64,000 bases of DNA. It comes from Nocardiopsis alborubida. GTDB lineage: Bacteria; Actinomycetota; Actinomycetes; Streptosporangiales; Streptosporangiaceae. Below the pieces are notes generated by a model. The model was given only the letters and a program-made list of their open reading frames with translations, made no database searches and was not told the origin of the DNA. Location of the stretch: positions 372,001 to 436,000 of the forward strand of contig NZ_JAAXPG010000001.1 of assembly GCF_012396365.1 (NCBI RefSeq). Direction: 5' to 3'. This document shows positions 43,713-54,605 of this stretch, piece after piece. How positions within the stretch are numbered: position 1 is the stretch's first letter; each line of letters opens with the position of its first letter. A program made the translations under genes and the position numbers.

Positions 43713-44981
43713 ATGAACTCCTCCACGACCGCCACCGGCCGCGCGCAGGGCTCCGGCTGGCTGGTGTGCCTGCTGCTGACCGTCTTCGCGATCGGCACCG
43801 ACGACCTCGTCATCGCCGGGCTGCTGCCCGACATCGCGCGCGACCTGGGGGTGGGTCTCCCCGCGGCCGGACAGCTGGTGACGGTCTTCTCCCTTACCTA
43901 CGCCGTCGCCGCTCCTCCGCTGGCCGTGGCCACCGCCCGGCTGCCGCGCAGGGCCCTGGTCCTCGGCGGACTCGGGCTCTTCGCCCTGGCCAACCTGGCC
44001 ACCGCGCTGGCGCCCTCCTACACCGTCCTGATGGCGCTGCGCGTGCTCACCGCGCTCGTGGCCGCCACCGTGACCCCGGCGGCCTTCTCCATGGCGGCCC
44101 GGCTCTCCCCGCCCGAACGGACCGGCCGCGCCATGGGCGCGGTCGCGGCCGGGCTCACCGTCGCCCTCTTCCTCGGCGTGCCCGTCGGCACTCTTCTGGG
44201 CTCCGGGTTCGGCTGGCGCTCGGCCTTCGTCTTCGTCGGCCTGTTCTCCCTGGCGGTGCTCGCCGCCTCCGCCCTCCTCCTGCCCGGCCTCCCCGGGGCC
44301 AGGGAGAACGGTGTCGGACGCCAGCTGCGCCAGCTCGGCCGCCCAGCGGTGCTGGCCTGCGTGACCGGAACGGTCATCGGCGCGGGCTGCGGGTACATGG
44401 CCTACACCTACATCGCCCCCCTCACCCGGGACCTGACGGGTGCGGACGGCGCCGCGCTGGCCCCGCTGCTCGCGGTCGCGGGGATCTCCGGAGCCCTCGG
44501 CACCCTCCTGTGCGGTCGCGCCACCGACCGGTGGGGTGCGGACCGCGTGCTGCTGGCCGCCTTCTCAGGGCTGGTCACGGCCAACGCCCTCCTGGCCGCG
44601 CTCGGCCTCCTGGTCGAGGGAGCCGTCCCGGTGGCGGCGCTCGCCGCGGTCCTGGCCCTGTGGGGCTTCACCGCCTGGGGGTTCGCCGCGCCCATGAACG
44701 CGCGGATCCTCGGCCTCGCCGGGGACGCGGGGACCGAGGCCATGGCGCTCAACACCAGCGGGCTCTACGTCGGCGTCGCCGTGGCGGGGGCGGCGGGGGG
44801 CGCCGCGCTCTCCGGGTACGGCGGAACCGGGGTGGCGGTCGCGGCCACGGGAGCCGGGCTGGTCGCGCTCGCGGTCATGGCCGCCTCCGTGCGGCTCTTC
44901 CCCACCGGCGCCCCCTTCACCGCGCCCGGGGCGACCCCTACCCTGGGGGAGGACGGCGGGAGGCGGAATGCGGATCGGTGA
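43713..44981 (+). CDS. MFS drug exporter (DHA1, Cmx/AraJ-like)
   Basis: This 422-aa transporter has 12 predicted TM helices. The DHA1 motifs are visible: FAIGTDDLVIAGLLPDIARDLGV in TM1 (with the conserved acidic residue), RVLTALVAATVTPAAFSMAARLSPPERTGRAMG (motif B and loop 4-5) and GVPVGTLLGSGFGWRSAFVFVG (motif C). It is related to chloramphenicol and arabinose-type exporters of actinobacteria. Its last 14 bases overlap the start of the MerR gene in another frame, so the pair is one operon. A MerR-type dyad in the promoter suggests drug-induced expression. Confidence 0.88.
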   Translation: MNSSTTATGRAQGSGWLVCLLLTVFAIGTDDLVIAGLLPDIARDLGVGLPAAGQLVTVFSLTYAVAAPPLAVATARLPRRALVLGGLGLFALANLATALAPSYTVLMALRVLTALVAATVTPAAFSMAARLSPPERTGRAMGAVAAGLTVALFLGVPVGTLLGSGFGWRSAFVFVGLFSLAVLAASALLLPGLPGARENGVGRQLRQLGRPAVLACVTGTVIGAGCGYMAYTYIAPLTRDLTGADGAALAPLLAVAGISGALGTLLCGRATDRWGADRVLLAAFSGLVTANALLAALGLLVEGAVPVAALAAVLALWGFTAWGFAAPMNARILGLAGDAGTEAMALNTSGLYVGVAVAGAAGGAALSGYGGTGVAVAATGAGLVALAVMAASVRLFPTGAPFTAPGATPTLGEDGGRRNADR

Positions 44982-45333
44982 ACTGGCCGAGCGGACCGGG
45001 GTGAGCACGCGCGCCCTGCGGTACTACGAACAGCGCGGCCTGCTCGCCTCCGAGCGCGCCGCCAACGGCTACCGCGAGTACCCGCCCGAGGCGGTGGACC
45101 GGGTACACGGGATCCGGCTGCTCCTGGACTCGGGGCTCACCTCGGACGACGTCCGTGAGCTGCGCGGGTGCCTGGCACTGGACCTGGTCAACGAACCCGA
45201 GTGCGCCGAGGCCGTCGAGCTGTACGAGAACAGGCTCCAGGCTGTGCGCGAGCGCATCGACGCCCTGACCCGCACACGTGACCGGCTGGAGCGGGTCACG
45301 CGGACGCGGCGGCCAGACTCACCGCGCGCGTGA
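44968..45333 (+). CDS. MerR family regulator
   Basis: This 121-aa regulator has the standard MerR N-terminal winged helix (MRIGELAERTGVSTRALRYYEQRGLLASERAANGYREYPPEA), then the dimerisation coiled coil (ENRLQAVRERIDALTRTRDRLERV). There are Cys residues at the C-terminal side (RGCLALDL and EPECAEAV), but no known metal site is complete, so it may sense a drug or redox state. It is translated from within the end of the exporter gene, and probably acts on the dyad before that gene. Its 3' end overlaps the convergent BKACE gene by 38 bp. Confidence 0.9.
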   Translation: MRIGELAERTGVSTRALRYYEQRGLLASERAANGYREYPPEAVDRVHGIRLLLDSGLTSDDVRELRGCLALDLVNEPECAEAVELYENRLQAVRERIDALTRTRDRLERVTRTRRPDSPRA

Positions 45334-46021
45334 TCAGATCCGCGTTGTCGTGCGCCTCCTCGCCGCCGGGCAGCCGCATGGTGTCCTCCAGCCCCATCCG
45401 GATGTCGTAGCCCGAGGCCACCGCCGACTCCAGGATCGGCCAGGCCGTCGCGTCGGCCCCGTGCAGCATCCGCGGCTGGTTCGCCCCCGCCCGGTCCAGC
45501 AGGGAGCAGATCGCCTCGGCGTTGCGCCGGGCGTCCTCCACCGCGACCTGTGTGGGCTCCACCAGGACCGCCGCCACCCTGAGCTTCGTGGCGACGAGGA
45601 TGCGCGCGGCCTCCACCGTCCACACCCCGGCCTCCACCCCGATCCGGCGGTCGTCCAGCAGGTGCGCCAGGTCCACCGAGCCCGCCTCGTGCAGGTTCAC
45701 GGTGACCGAGTCCGGCAGGGCCGACGACGCCCAGCGCTGCACCAGGTCGTAGCGCCGCCACGGATCCGACTCCGCCGACAGCGACGTGGTCAGCGACACC
45801 GGCACCCGCGGCCCGTCGGCGCGCAGCCGCTCCATGAGCGGACCCACCACCTGGGGCTCCAGCGACTCGGCGCCGGTGGGATCGCGCGGATGCAGGTGCA
45901 GCTCGGTCGCGCCCGCCGCCACCACCGCGTGCGCGTCCGACACCAGCTGGTCCACGGACACGGGCAGGGCGGGGTGCGCTCCGGGGCGGCGGTCCCCGTT
46001 CAGACAGGCGACGATTCTCAT
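45296..46021 (-). CDS. BKACE (DUF849) beta-keto acid cleavage enzyme
   Basis: This 241-aa TIM-barrel protein is of the BKACE family, zinc enzymes that condense a beta-keto acid with acetyl-CoA to yield acetoacetate and a CoA ester (3-keto-5-aminohexanoate cleavage being the founding reaction). The zinc His pair is in ELHLHPRD, and the conserved RMGLEDTMRLPGG near the C-terminus is typical. It is shorter than the usual 270-310 aa, and its substrate pocket is not one I can assign. The start ATG (complement 46019-46021) follows TAGGAGGGCACTC. No CoA-transferase or dehydrogenase is adjacent. Confidence 0.85.
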   Translation of the reverse strand: MRIVACLNGDRRPGAHPALPVSVDQLVSDAHAVVAAGATELHLHPRDPTGAESLEPQVVGPLMERLRADGPRVPVSLTTSLSAESDPWRRYDLVQRWASSALPDSVTVNLHEAGSVDLAHLLDDRRIGVEAGVWTVEAARILVATKLRVAAVLVEPTQVAVEDARRNAEAICSLLDRAGANQPRMLHGADATAWPILESAVASGYDIRMGLEDTMRLPGGEEAHDNADLITRAVSLAAASA

Positions 46022-46113
46022 GAGTGCCCTCCTAACGGCGCTCCGTAAGCCCAATGTGCCCGTTACCACCCGGGTACAAGCCATCCGCGGCGTTCCCTGG
46101 CAGGATGTCGGTC

Positions 46114-47175
46114 ATGAGAACTCCGCTCGTTCTTGCCGCCGCCGCCCTCTTCGCGACCCTCCCGGCCGCCCCGGCCCTGGCCTTCCCCGAGGACCCGAGC
46201 GACTCCGACACCGGTGGTGTCGACTACCCCCGCGGAGGTGAGGGGCCCGAGGGCTCCGAGATCGCCTTCGAGTTCCAGGACCCGAGGATCTCCGAGTCCA
46301 GCGGAATCGCCCCCTCCCTGCTGCACGAAGGCGTGTGGTGGACCCACAACGACAGCGGCGAGCACCTCAGCGAGGTGTACGCGGTCGACGAGGAGGGGCG
46401 CACGGTCGCCACGGTCACGCTCGACCTGGAGCGCCGCGACTGGGAGGCGGTCTCGGTCACCGAGGCCCCCGACGGGACGCCGTCGGTCCTGGTGGCCGAC
46501 ATCGGCGACAACTTCAACGGCGGCTGGCCCGACGTCAGCGTCTACCGCTTCCCCGAACCCGAGGCGCTCGCCGACACGGTGGTCGACCCCCAGGTGTTCA
46601 CCTTCACCTACGAGGACGGGGGGCGCGACGCGGAGTCGCTGATGGTCGACCCCCGCGACGGCCGGATGTACGTGGTGTCCAAGGAGTTCTCCGGCGGCCT
46701 GTACGCGGCACCCGAGGACCTCGAACCCGGGGCCGGGCACGTCCTGGAGCGGATCGACTCGGCGCCGCTGTTCGCCACCGACGCCGCCTTCAGCCCGGAC
46801 GGCAGCCGCTACGTCATCCGCACCTACTGGGGCGCCACGGTCTACGACGCCACCGAGGGCGTGCCCGGCTCCTCGCTGGGCGCGTTCGACCTGCCCGAGT
46901 CCGACCAGGGCGAGTCCATCGCCTTCACCCCCGACGGCACCGCCCTCATGGCCGGGACCGAGGGGCTCGGCGCGCCGGTCTGGCGGATCCCGCTGGAGGA
47001 GCGCTACCTCGCCGAGGAGCCGCCGGTGCGGGAGGTCGCCGCGCAGGAGTCGCCCGCCGGGGAGGGCGGGACCGTCGAGCCCGAGACCCGGGGCGCCCTG
47101 CCCTTCATCGTGGGAGGCGCCGCGGTCGCCGCGCTGGTCATCGTCGCGATCGTCCTGCTGGCCCGGCGGGGCTGA
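46114..47175 (+). CDS. Secreted beta-propeller-like protein with C-terminal membrane anchor
   Basis: This 353-aa product has a signal peptide (MRTPLVLAAAALFATLPAAPALA), an extracellular domain of about 290 residues made of repeated strands (for example SGIAPSLLHEGVWWTHNDSG, VLVADIGDNFNGGW, RMYVVSKEFSGGLYAAP and AAFSPDGSRYVIRTYWG) and a C-terminal TM helix (FIVGGAAVAALVIVAIVLLARRG). The pattern is that of a six- or seven-bladed propeller. It resembles uncharacterised secreted actinobacterial proteins; no catalytic residues can be assigned. An ATG at 46105 is also in frame; 46114 gives the better signal peptide. It converges on the GDPD gene with a 7-bp gap. Confidence 0.72.
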   Translation: MRTPLVLAAAALFATLPAAPALAFPEDPSDSDTGGVDYPRGGEGPEGSEIAFEFQDPRISESSGIAPSLLHEGVWWTHNDSGEHLSEVYAVDEEGRTVATVTLDLERRDWEAVSVTEAPDGTPSVLVADIGDNFNGGWPDVSVYRFPEPEALADTVVDPQVFTFTYEDGGRDAESLMVDPRDGRMYVVSKEFSGGLYAAPEDLEPGAGHVLERIDSAPLFATDAAFSPDGSRYVIRTYWGATVYDATEGVPGSSLGAFDLPESDQGESIAFTPDGTALMAGTEGLGAPVWRIPLEERYLAEEPPVREVAAQESPAGEGGTVEPETRGALPFIVGGAAVAALVIVAIVLLARRG

Positions 47176-47182
47176 GCTCCCC

Positions 47183-48184
47183 CTACTTCTCGGGCTGCGG
47201 GTCCAGGAAGTGCTCGCGCACCAGGAAGGCGTGCCGGGAGAAGTCGGTGAACACGCCGTCCACCCCGGCCTCGAAGAAGGCCTCGTACTCGGCGGCGAAG
47301 GACCCGTAGTCGCCCGGCCCGCCTTCCGAGCGCAGTTCGGCGGGAAGGAAGTGGTTCTCGCTGCGGAACGTGTACGGGTGCACCAGGAGTCCGGCCGCGT
47401 GCGCGTTCTCCACCAGGTCGGTCGGCTCCCCCAGCACCCCGTCCTCGGTGGGGATGACCAGGCTCTTGGCCGGGCCGATCGCGTGCGCGAACGTCGCCAC
47501 CTCGGCCAGGCCGTCCGGCGTGGTGTGGTGCAGCCAGTGCTCCTCGGCGCCCATGAGGTAGACCAGCGGCAGCTCCGTCACGGCCAGCTTGCGCAGGCTC
47601 TCGGCCTCGAAGGACTGGAGGAACACCGGCACCAGCGGCTCCGGACCCGTCAGCCCCGCCTCCCGCAGGGCCTCGATCAGGAGCGGCTCCAGCTCCAGGC
47701 CCTGCGCCTCGTGGTAGGCGGGGTGCTTGGTCTCGGGGTAGATCCCGATCGGGCGGCCCAGCTCCTTGGTGAGCGCCAGCGCGAGCTCGACGACCTCCTC
47801 CAGGGTCGGGATCCCGTAGGTCCCGTCCATCACGGCGTTCATCGCGCGCACGTCCTGGAGGCGCTCCACCGCGCGCAGCGTCCGGATCTCCTCCAGCGTG
47901 AAGTCCTGGGCGAAGAACCCGGTCACCTCGCGCCCGTCGACGGTGCGCGTGGTGCGTCGGTCGGCGAACTCGGGGCGTTCGGCCACGTCCGTGGTCCCGC
48001 CGATCTCCTGCTCGTGGCGGCAGACCAGCCTCCCGTCCCTGGTCGCGACCAGGTCCATCTCGATGAAGTCGCCGCCGTGCCGGGCCCCCAGCTCGTAGGA
48101 GGCCAGCGTGTGCTCGGGACGGTGCCCAGACGCCCCGCGGTGCGAGATGATCTTGATGGGGAGTTCCTTCTTGTTCCTGCGCAC
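47183..48184 (-). CDS. Glycerophosphodiester phosphodiesterase
   Basis: This 333-aa GDPD-family TIM barrel hydrolyses glycerophosphodiesters to glycerol 3-phosphate and an alcohol. The catalytic HRGASGHRPEHT gives the first His and Glu, EMDL gives the metal-binding Glu and Asp, and the second His is in CRHEQEIG. Other conserved blocks are IYPETKHP (metal Glu) and VFLQSFEAESL. There is no signal peptide in the chosen frame, so it is cytosolic or uses a non-classical start; the GTG at complement 48182-48184 is used, with AGGAC eight bases upstream. It follows the serC terminator and ends near the convergent propeller gene. Confidence 0.88.
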   Translation of the reverse strand: MRRNKKELPIKIISHRGASGHRPEHTLASYELGARHGGDFIEMDLVATRDGRLVCRHEQEIGGTTDVAERPEFADRRTTRTVDGREVTGFFAQDFTLEEIRTLRAVERLQDVRAMNAVMDGTYGIPTLEEVVELALALTKELGRPIGIYPETKHPAYHEAQGLELEPLLIEALREAGLTGPEPLVPVFLQSFEAESLRKLAVTELPLVYLMGAEEHWLHHTTPDGLAEVATFAHAIGPAKSLVIPTEDGVLGEPTDLVENAHAAGLLVHPYTFRSENHFLPAELRSEGGPGDYGSFAAEYEAFFEAGVDGVFTDFSRHAFLVREHFLDPQPEK

Positions 48185-48223
48185 AGCCGAACCGTCCTGA
48201 GAAGCGAGATGCCGGGAAAAGGG

Positions 48224-48252
48224 GGAGGCCGACCCGACACGGGTCGGCCTCC
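48224..48252 (-). terminator. serC terminator
   Basis: GGAGGCCGACCC and GGGTCGGCCTCC form a perfect 12-bp stem with a 5-nt loop; read on the minus strand it is followed by CCCTTTTCCC. It lies between serC and the GDPD gene. Confidence 0.88.
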
Positions 48253-48276
48253 ATTGTGCAACGCGGGGCGAACGGG

Positions 48277-50392
<2,116 letters not shown>

Positions 50393-50418
50393 GCGGCGGC
50401 CGCTCCGGAACCCTCCCG

Positions 50419-50973
50419 CTACGGGTACCAGACCACTTCGCGCAGCTCGCGCCGGTGCTCCTCGAACAGGGAGGCGTACCAGCGCTCGTAGGCGCCCGCC
50501 CCGCCGAGGACGAGGCCGTCCCAGTTCAGGGGGTCCAGGAACAGGGGATCGCGGTCGTCCAGCAGCAGCTCCAGGCACTCCACCACACCGCCGCCGGGGT
50601 CCGAACGCGGCCCCAGCGCGTAGCGGGCCCGGGTGAGCCGCGCGGGGGGCGCCCCGTGGGCCAGGAACCGCCCGTCCAGGCGGACGGGGACGTACTCCTC
50701 GCCCTCAGCGGGGTCCGCGTACCGTCTGACGTGCCGCTCGGCGCGGGACAGGGAGCCCTCCGCGGTCAGGGACAGCCGGCCCGAGCGGTCGGCGTCCCCG
50801 GCGCACAGGTAGCCCCGCTCCGGCGAGCCGACGTGGGCGTGGCTCATCCAGAGCCGGACCGCGTTGCCGTCCGCCCGGTCCAGGATCCCCGGCACGACGA
50901 TTTCCCCGACCGGGCGTGCGGCCAGCCACCGCAGGAGGTCCTCCACGGACGGGCCGTCCGGTGACGCGTTCAT
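50419..50973 (-). CDS. Protein of unknown function
   Basis: This 184-aa soluble protein has no family I recognise. It starts MNASPDGPSVEDLLRWLAARPVGEIVVPG and contains a strand-rich middle (NAVRLWMSHAHVGSPERGYLCAG, then YVPVRLDGRFLAHG) and an aromatic C-terminus (YERWYASLFEEHRRELREVVWYP). Codon use is typical of the region, so it is a real gene. The ATG is complement 50971-50973, with CGGGACGGA upstream. A perfect 16-bp palindrome lies 47 bp upstream of its start, between it and the DtxR gene. Confidence 0.6.
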   Translation of the reverse strand: MNASPDGPSVEDLLRWLAARPVGEIVVPGILDRADGNAVRLWMSHAHVGSPERGYLCAGDADRSGRLSLTAEGSLSRAERHVRRYADPAEGEEYVPVRLDGRFLAHGAPPARLTRARYALGPRSDPGGGVVECLELLLDDRDPLFLDPLNWDGLVLGGAGAYERWYASLFEEHRRELREVVWYP

Positions 50974-51333
50974 TCCGTCCCGCTTCCGAGAGTGATCTTG
51001 GCCGCTTCGTACGGGAGTTCGGGAACCGGTTCCCGCAGATGGAAACGGCCCCGGGACCGTCCGGCACACGCCGTGGGCTGGACGGCCCCTCTCCGGCGGG
51101 ACCAAGTACCCTTGCGGCGCGGGGAGAACGTATCCGCATCGTGAGACCGGGCAGAAATCCGGGTGTCCCGCGCCACGATATGCTTGCGTGTATCGGTGGT
51201 CGCTCCCGCGGTCCTGCGGACGCCCCGGTCCCCACTCGGCCCCTGGGAATCACGTCGCCCCGGCCTGTGTTGTGAGAGACCCGCCGTGCCCGTCGTGACC
51301 GCGCGCCGGGCACAGAGCCTTGGGAGGGGAGAC
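50974..51333. other. Intergenic region between the unknown gene and the DtxR gene
   Basis: Apart from the palindrome at 51020-51035, this 360-bp stretch shows no gene. Weak AT-rich promoter-like sequence (GATATGCTTGCG) is present near 51177. Confidence 0.5.
51020..51035. promoter_or_regulatory. Perfect 16-bp palindrome, operator-like
   Basis: CGGGAACCGGTTCCCG is fully self-complementary and lies just upstream of the leftward gene of unknown function. It does not resemble the DtxR/IdeR iron box, so another dimeric regulator is expected. Confidence 0.5.
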
Positions 51334-52035
51334 TTGACCGCACACGGGCTGATCGACACCACGGAGATGTACCTCCGTACGGTCTTCGAGCTCGAAGAGG
51401 AGGGCATTGTTCCGCTTCGGGCCCGTATCGCCGAACGCCTGCACCAGAGCGGCCCCACGGTGAGCCAGACCGTGGCCCGCATGGAGCGCGACGGCCTGCT
51501 GCGGGTGGAGAACGACAGGCACCTGGTCATGACCGCCGAGGGGCGCCGTCTGGCCACCCACGTCATGCGCAAGCACCGGCTCGCCGAACGCCTGCTCGTC
51601 GACGTCATCGGACTCCCCTGGGAGGACGTGCACATCGAGGCCTGCCGCTGGGAGCACGTCATCTCCGAGGCCGTGGAGGAGCGCCTGGTCACGCTGCTCA
51701 ACGCCCCCTCGGTGTGCCCGCACGGCAACCCGATCCCGGGTCTGGACGAGCTGGGCCTGGAGGACTACTCCCCCGAGCCCTTCACCGACGACTCCATCGT
51801 CCCGATGATCGACGTCGCCGGCAACAGCGAGACCACGGTCACCGTGCGGCGTATCAGCGAGCAGATCCAGTCGGACGCCGACATCATGCTCACCTTGCGC
51901 CGATCCGGGGTACAACCGGGACAGGAAGTGGTCTTGCGAGCCTCTGACGACGGGGTCCGCGTGATCGACGGTGAGACCGGGGAAACCGAGCTCTCGGCGC
52001 TCGTCGCCGGGCACATCTTCGTCGCCAAGCCGTGA
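51334..52035 (+). CDS. DtxR/IdeR-family metal-dependent regulator
   Basis: This 233-aa repressor has the three DtxR domains: winged helix ([47 protein letters not shown]), dimerisation and metal domain (residues 65-140) and a C-terminal SH3-like domain (ITLTLRRSG-type start, ending [11 protein letters not shown]). The primary and ancillary metal residues are in place: Met in TEMYLRT, His in [11 protein letters not shown], and Cys/Glu/His in EACRWEHVI. It should sense Fe(II) or Mn(II) in the cytoplasm. The TTG at 51334 is chosen since GGGAGGGGA ends four bases upstream and homologues begin at [12 protein letters not shown]. Confidence 0.93.
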   Translation: MTAHGLIDTTEMYLRTVFELEEEGIVPLRARIAERLHQSGPTVSQTVARMERDGLLRVENDRHLVMTAEGRRLATHVMRKHRLAERLLVDVIGLPWEDVHIEACRWEHVISEAVEERLVTLLNAPSVCPHGNPIPGLDELGLEDYSPEPFTDDSIVPMIDVAGNSETTVTVRRISEQIQSDADIMLTLRRSGVQPGQEVVLRASDDGVRVIDGETGETELSALVAGHIFVAKP

Positions 52036-52187
52036 ACCGTACGGACGCGTTGATTGGTTGCTCATCAGGATTGTCACATTGCGCTGCGGGAACGTTGACG
52101 GTGTTGCTACGCTCGCCCCAAGGTGCGGTCGTTCGGGGTACCCGGAGCGGGCATGTGTGCAGCTCATGACGGCGAGGTGGCGGCTAG

Positions 52188-54485
52188 ATGACACGGTGGG
52201 GTGAGCCCTTCCCCAAGGGTGACGCGCTCGCCGCGGCCGCCGTGGCGGATCAGGCGCAGATCGCCATCGTCGTCATCGACCGCGCCAGCCTCCTGCGCTA
52301 CTGGAACCCCTTCGCGCGCGAGCTGTTCGGGTTCGTGGGCGGTCGCGACTACGTCGGCCTCTCCCTGCTCGACATCGGTATCCACGAGTCCGACCGCGAG
52401 CACGCCTCCCAGCTGGCCCGGCGCGTCCTGCGCGGGGAACCGTGGGAGGGCACCTTCGCCGTGCTCCGGGGCGACTCGACCTGGATCCACGTGCGGGCCC
52501 AGGCCGTGCCCATGCGCGACGAGTCCGGCGAGGTCGACGGCATCACCCTGATCGCCAGGGAGGCCCTGCGCAGCGGACGGGTGGAGGAGCAGTACGGCCT
52601 GCTGGAGCGCATCGGCAGCCGCCTGACCAGCTCGCTGGAGTTCGACTCCACGGTCAGGGGGGTGGCGGGCATCCTCGTCCCGCAGTTCGCCGACCACTGC
52701 TTCATCGACCTCTACGACCGCGACCGCCTGGTCAGACAGGTGTCGGTGCACGCCGAGGGGTGGACACCCCCGCCGCGCACCTGGTTCGAGGTCGGGGACG
52801 AGGTCCGCTACCCCGAACGCCACTTCGTCACCCAGGCCCTGCGCCGCCTGGAGACGGTGGTCAGCAGCGAGTACCTGTTCGAGAACTCACCCAGCACGCG
52901 CTCCGACCAGGTCTCCCGACAGGTCGGCGTCACCTCCGCCATCGCCGCCCCGCTGCGGGCCCGCGGCGAGGTGCTGGGCGTGCTCACCCTGGCCCTGTCC
53001 GGGCTCTCCCCGCGGCAGAAGAGCACCTACGGCGGCTTCGACCGCGACCTCGTCGGCGCCATCGCCTCCCGCGTGGCCCTGGCCATCGACAACGCCCGCC
53101 TGTTCGAGCAGGAGCGCAGTACCGCCCTGGCCTTCCAGCGCAGCCTGCTGCCCAGCAGCCTCCCCCGGCTGGACGGGCTGACCGCGGCCCACCGCTACCT
53201 GCCCGCGGGGCCGCTGCGCTCCGACGGGTACGGGGTCCAGACCCAGATCGGCGGCGACTTCTACGACGCCATCCCGCTCTCCGCCGGACGCGTCGGCCTG
53301 GTCATCGGCGACGTCGAGGGCCGCGGACCGCACGCCGCCGCCGTCATGGGCCAGCTGCGCGCCGCGCTGCGCGCCTTCGCCCAGGCCGACCGCGAACCCG
53401 CCGACATCCTGCGCGAACTCGACGAGTGGGTCCGCCAGCTGGGCCAGGAGGACGAGGAGGGCGGCACCTGGATCCCCAGCGTCAGCTGCCTGTACATGGT
53501 CTACGACGCCTGGTCGCGCGAGCTGTCCTACGCCAACGCCGGTCACGCGCCACCGCTGCTGGTCACCTCCGAGTCGGTGGAGAAGATCGACCTGGAGGTC
53601 ACCGACCGCATGCTGGGCGTGCGGGCCAAGGGCGGATCCGGCGAGGACGTGGTCTACCACCAGGCCAACCTGCGCCTGCCCATCGGCGCCACCCTGGTCC
53701 TGTACACCGACGGGCTCGTGGACCGGCGCCCGGCCGGGGGCAGGGCCGACCCCGAGCAGGCCTTCGAGCGGCTGTCCGAGCGGGTGGCCGAGGTCGCCGA
53801 CAAGGACGTGGAGCAGATCGCCGAGGCGGCCGTGCACAGCGTCCCGGGCGAGCTGGACGACGACACCGCGCTGCTGGTCGTGCGCACCCACTCCGAGGAG
53901 CTGGCGCTGCGCGAGGGCTGGTTCCCCTCGGAGGCCTCCACCGTGGGCGAGGCCCGCCACATGGCGGCCAACACCTTCGACGAGTGGGGGGTGGACCGCG
54001 ACCAGGCCGAGCTGGCCTGTCTGCTGGTCTCGGAGATCGTCACCAACGTCGTCATCCACGCCACCCCGCACCCCGTGCACCGCGAGTTCACCGGCGCAGG
54101 GGTGCTGGATTCCGAGACCCCGCTCGGCGCGGGGGCCGACGAGTTCGACGAGGACTGGACGGACCTGCTGGAGGCGGTGGCCGAGGAGGCCGACGAGCCC
54201 GCCGAGGAGGCCGGGGAGAAGGAGTTCCTGCTGCGGCTGCGGCGGGGCGCGGACACGGTGTGGGTGGAGGTCTTCGACAACGACCTGCGCCTGCCCCGCA
54301 TCCGCAGCGCCGCCGCCGACGACGAGGGCGGCCGCGGCCTGTACCTGGTCGAGCAGCTGGCCAGCCGGTGGGGGGCGCGGCCGACCCCCGACGGCAAGGC
54401 GGTCTGGTTCGAGATGCCCATGCGCTCGGAGGAGACCGAGGAGCCGGAGAAGGCCGACGACGGGGAGAAGGCCGGGCAGGACTAG
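52188..54485 (+). CDS. PAS-GAF-PP2C (SpoIIE/RsbU) phosphatase with HATPase_c domain
   Basis: This 765-aa protein should dephosphorylate anti-anti-sigma factors and, through its kinase-like end, phosphorylate or bind partner proteins in sigma-factor control. A PAS domain (about residues 15-130), a GAF domain (about 150-310) and a SpoIIE phosphatase follow in order: GGDFYDAI near 354, GDVEGRGPHAAAVMGQLRAAL, YTDGLVDRR and DDTALLVVR near 557 hold the metal-binding Asp residues. The C-terminal RsbW-type HATPase_c has an N box SEIVTNVVIHA (615) and G1 DNDLRLPR (698). An acidic insert of about 60 residues lies between them. The acidic Glu/Asp/Lys tail is unusual. The ATG at 52188 has GGCGG upstream. 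Confidence 0.9.
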   Translation: MTRWGEPFPKGDALAAAAVADQAQIAIVVIDRASLLRYWNPFARELFGFVGGRDYVGLSLLDIGIHESDREHASQLARRVLRGEPWEGTFAVLRGDSTWIHVRAQAVPMRDESGEVDGITLIAREALRSGRVEEQYGLLERIGSRLTSSLEFDSTVRGVAGILVPQFADHCFIDLYDRDRLVRQVSVHAEGWTPPPRTWFEVGDEVRYPERHFVTQALRRLETVVSSEYLFENSPSTRSDQVSRQVGVTSAIAAPLRARGEVLGVLTLALSGLSPRQKSTYGGFDRDLVGAIASRVALAIDNARLFEQERSTALAFQRSLLPSSLPRLDGLTAAHRYLPAGPLRSDGYGVQTQIGGDFYDAIPLSAGRVGLVIGDVEGRGPHAAAVMGQLRAALRAFAQADREPADILRELDEWVRQLGQEDEEGGTWIPSVSCLYMVYDAWSRELSYANAGHAPPLLVTSESVEKIDLEVTDRMLGVRAKGGSGEDVVYHQANLRLPIGATLVLYTDGLVDRRPAGGRADPEQAFERLSERVAEVADKDVEQIAEAAVHSVPGELDDDTALLVVRTHSEELALREGWFPSEASTVGEARHMAANTFDEWGVDRDQAELACLLVSEIVTNVVIHATPHPVHREFTGAGVLDSETPLGAGADEFDEDWTDLLEAVAEEADEPAEEAGEKEFLLRLRRGADTVWVEVFDNDLRLPRIRSAAADDEGGRGLYLVEQLASRWGARPTPDGKAVWFEMPMRSEETEEPEKADDGEKAGQD

Positions 54486-54605
54486 CCTCCCGCCGCCGCC
54501 TCCCGGCCCGGCGCCGTCGTGGAACCGCCGCGACGCGCCGGGCCCGTCCGTTCGTCGGGGGCATGCCTGGGGTCTGTTCGCGGCCTCAGCCTGTGGGGGT
54601 TGGTT

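Noticed and set aside
51020..51035. Iron box for the DtxR regulator
   Set aside because: The sequence CGGGAACCGGTTCCCG does not resemble the TTAGGTTAGCCTAA-type consensus.
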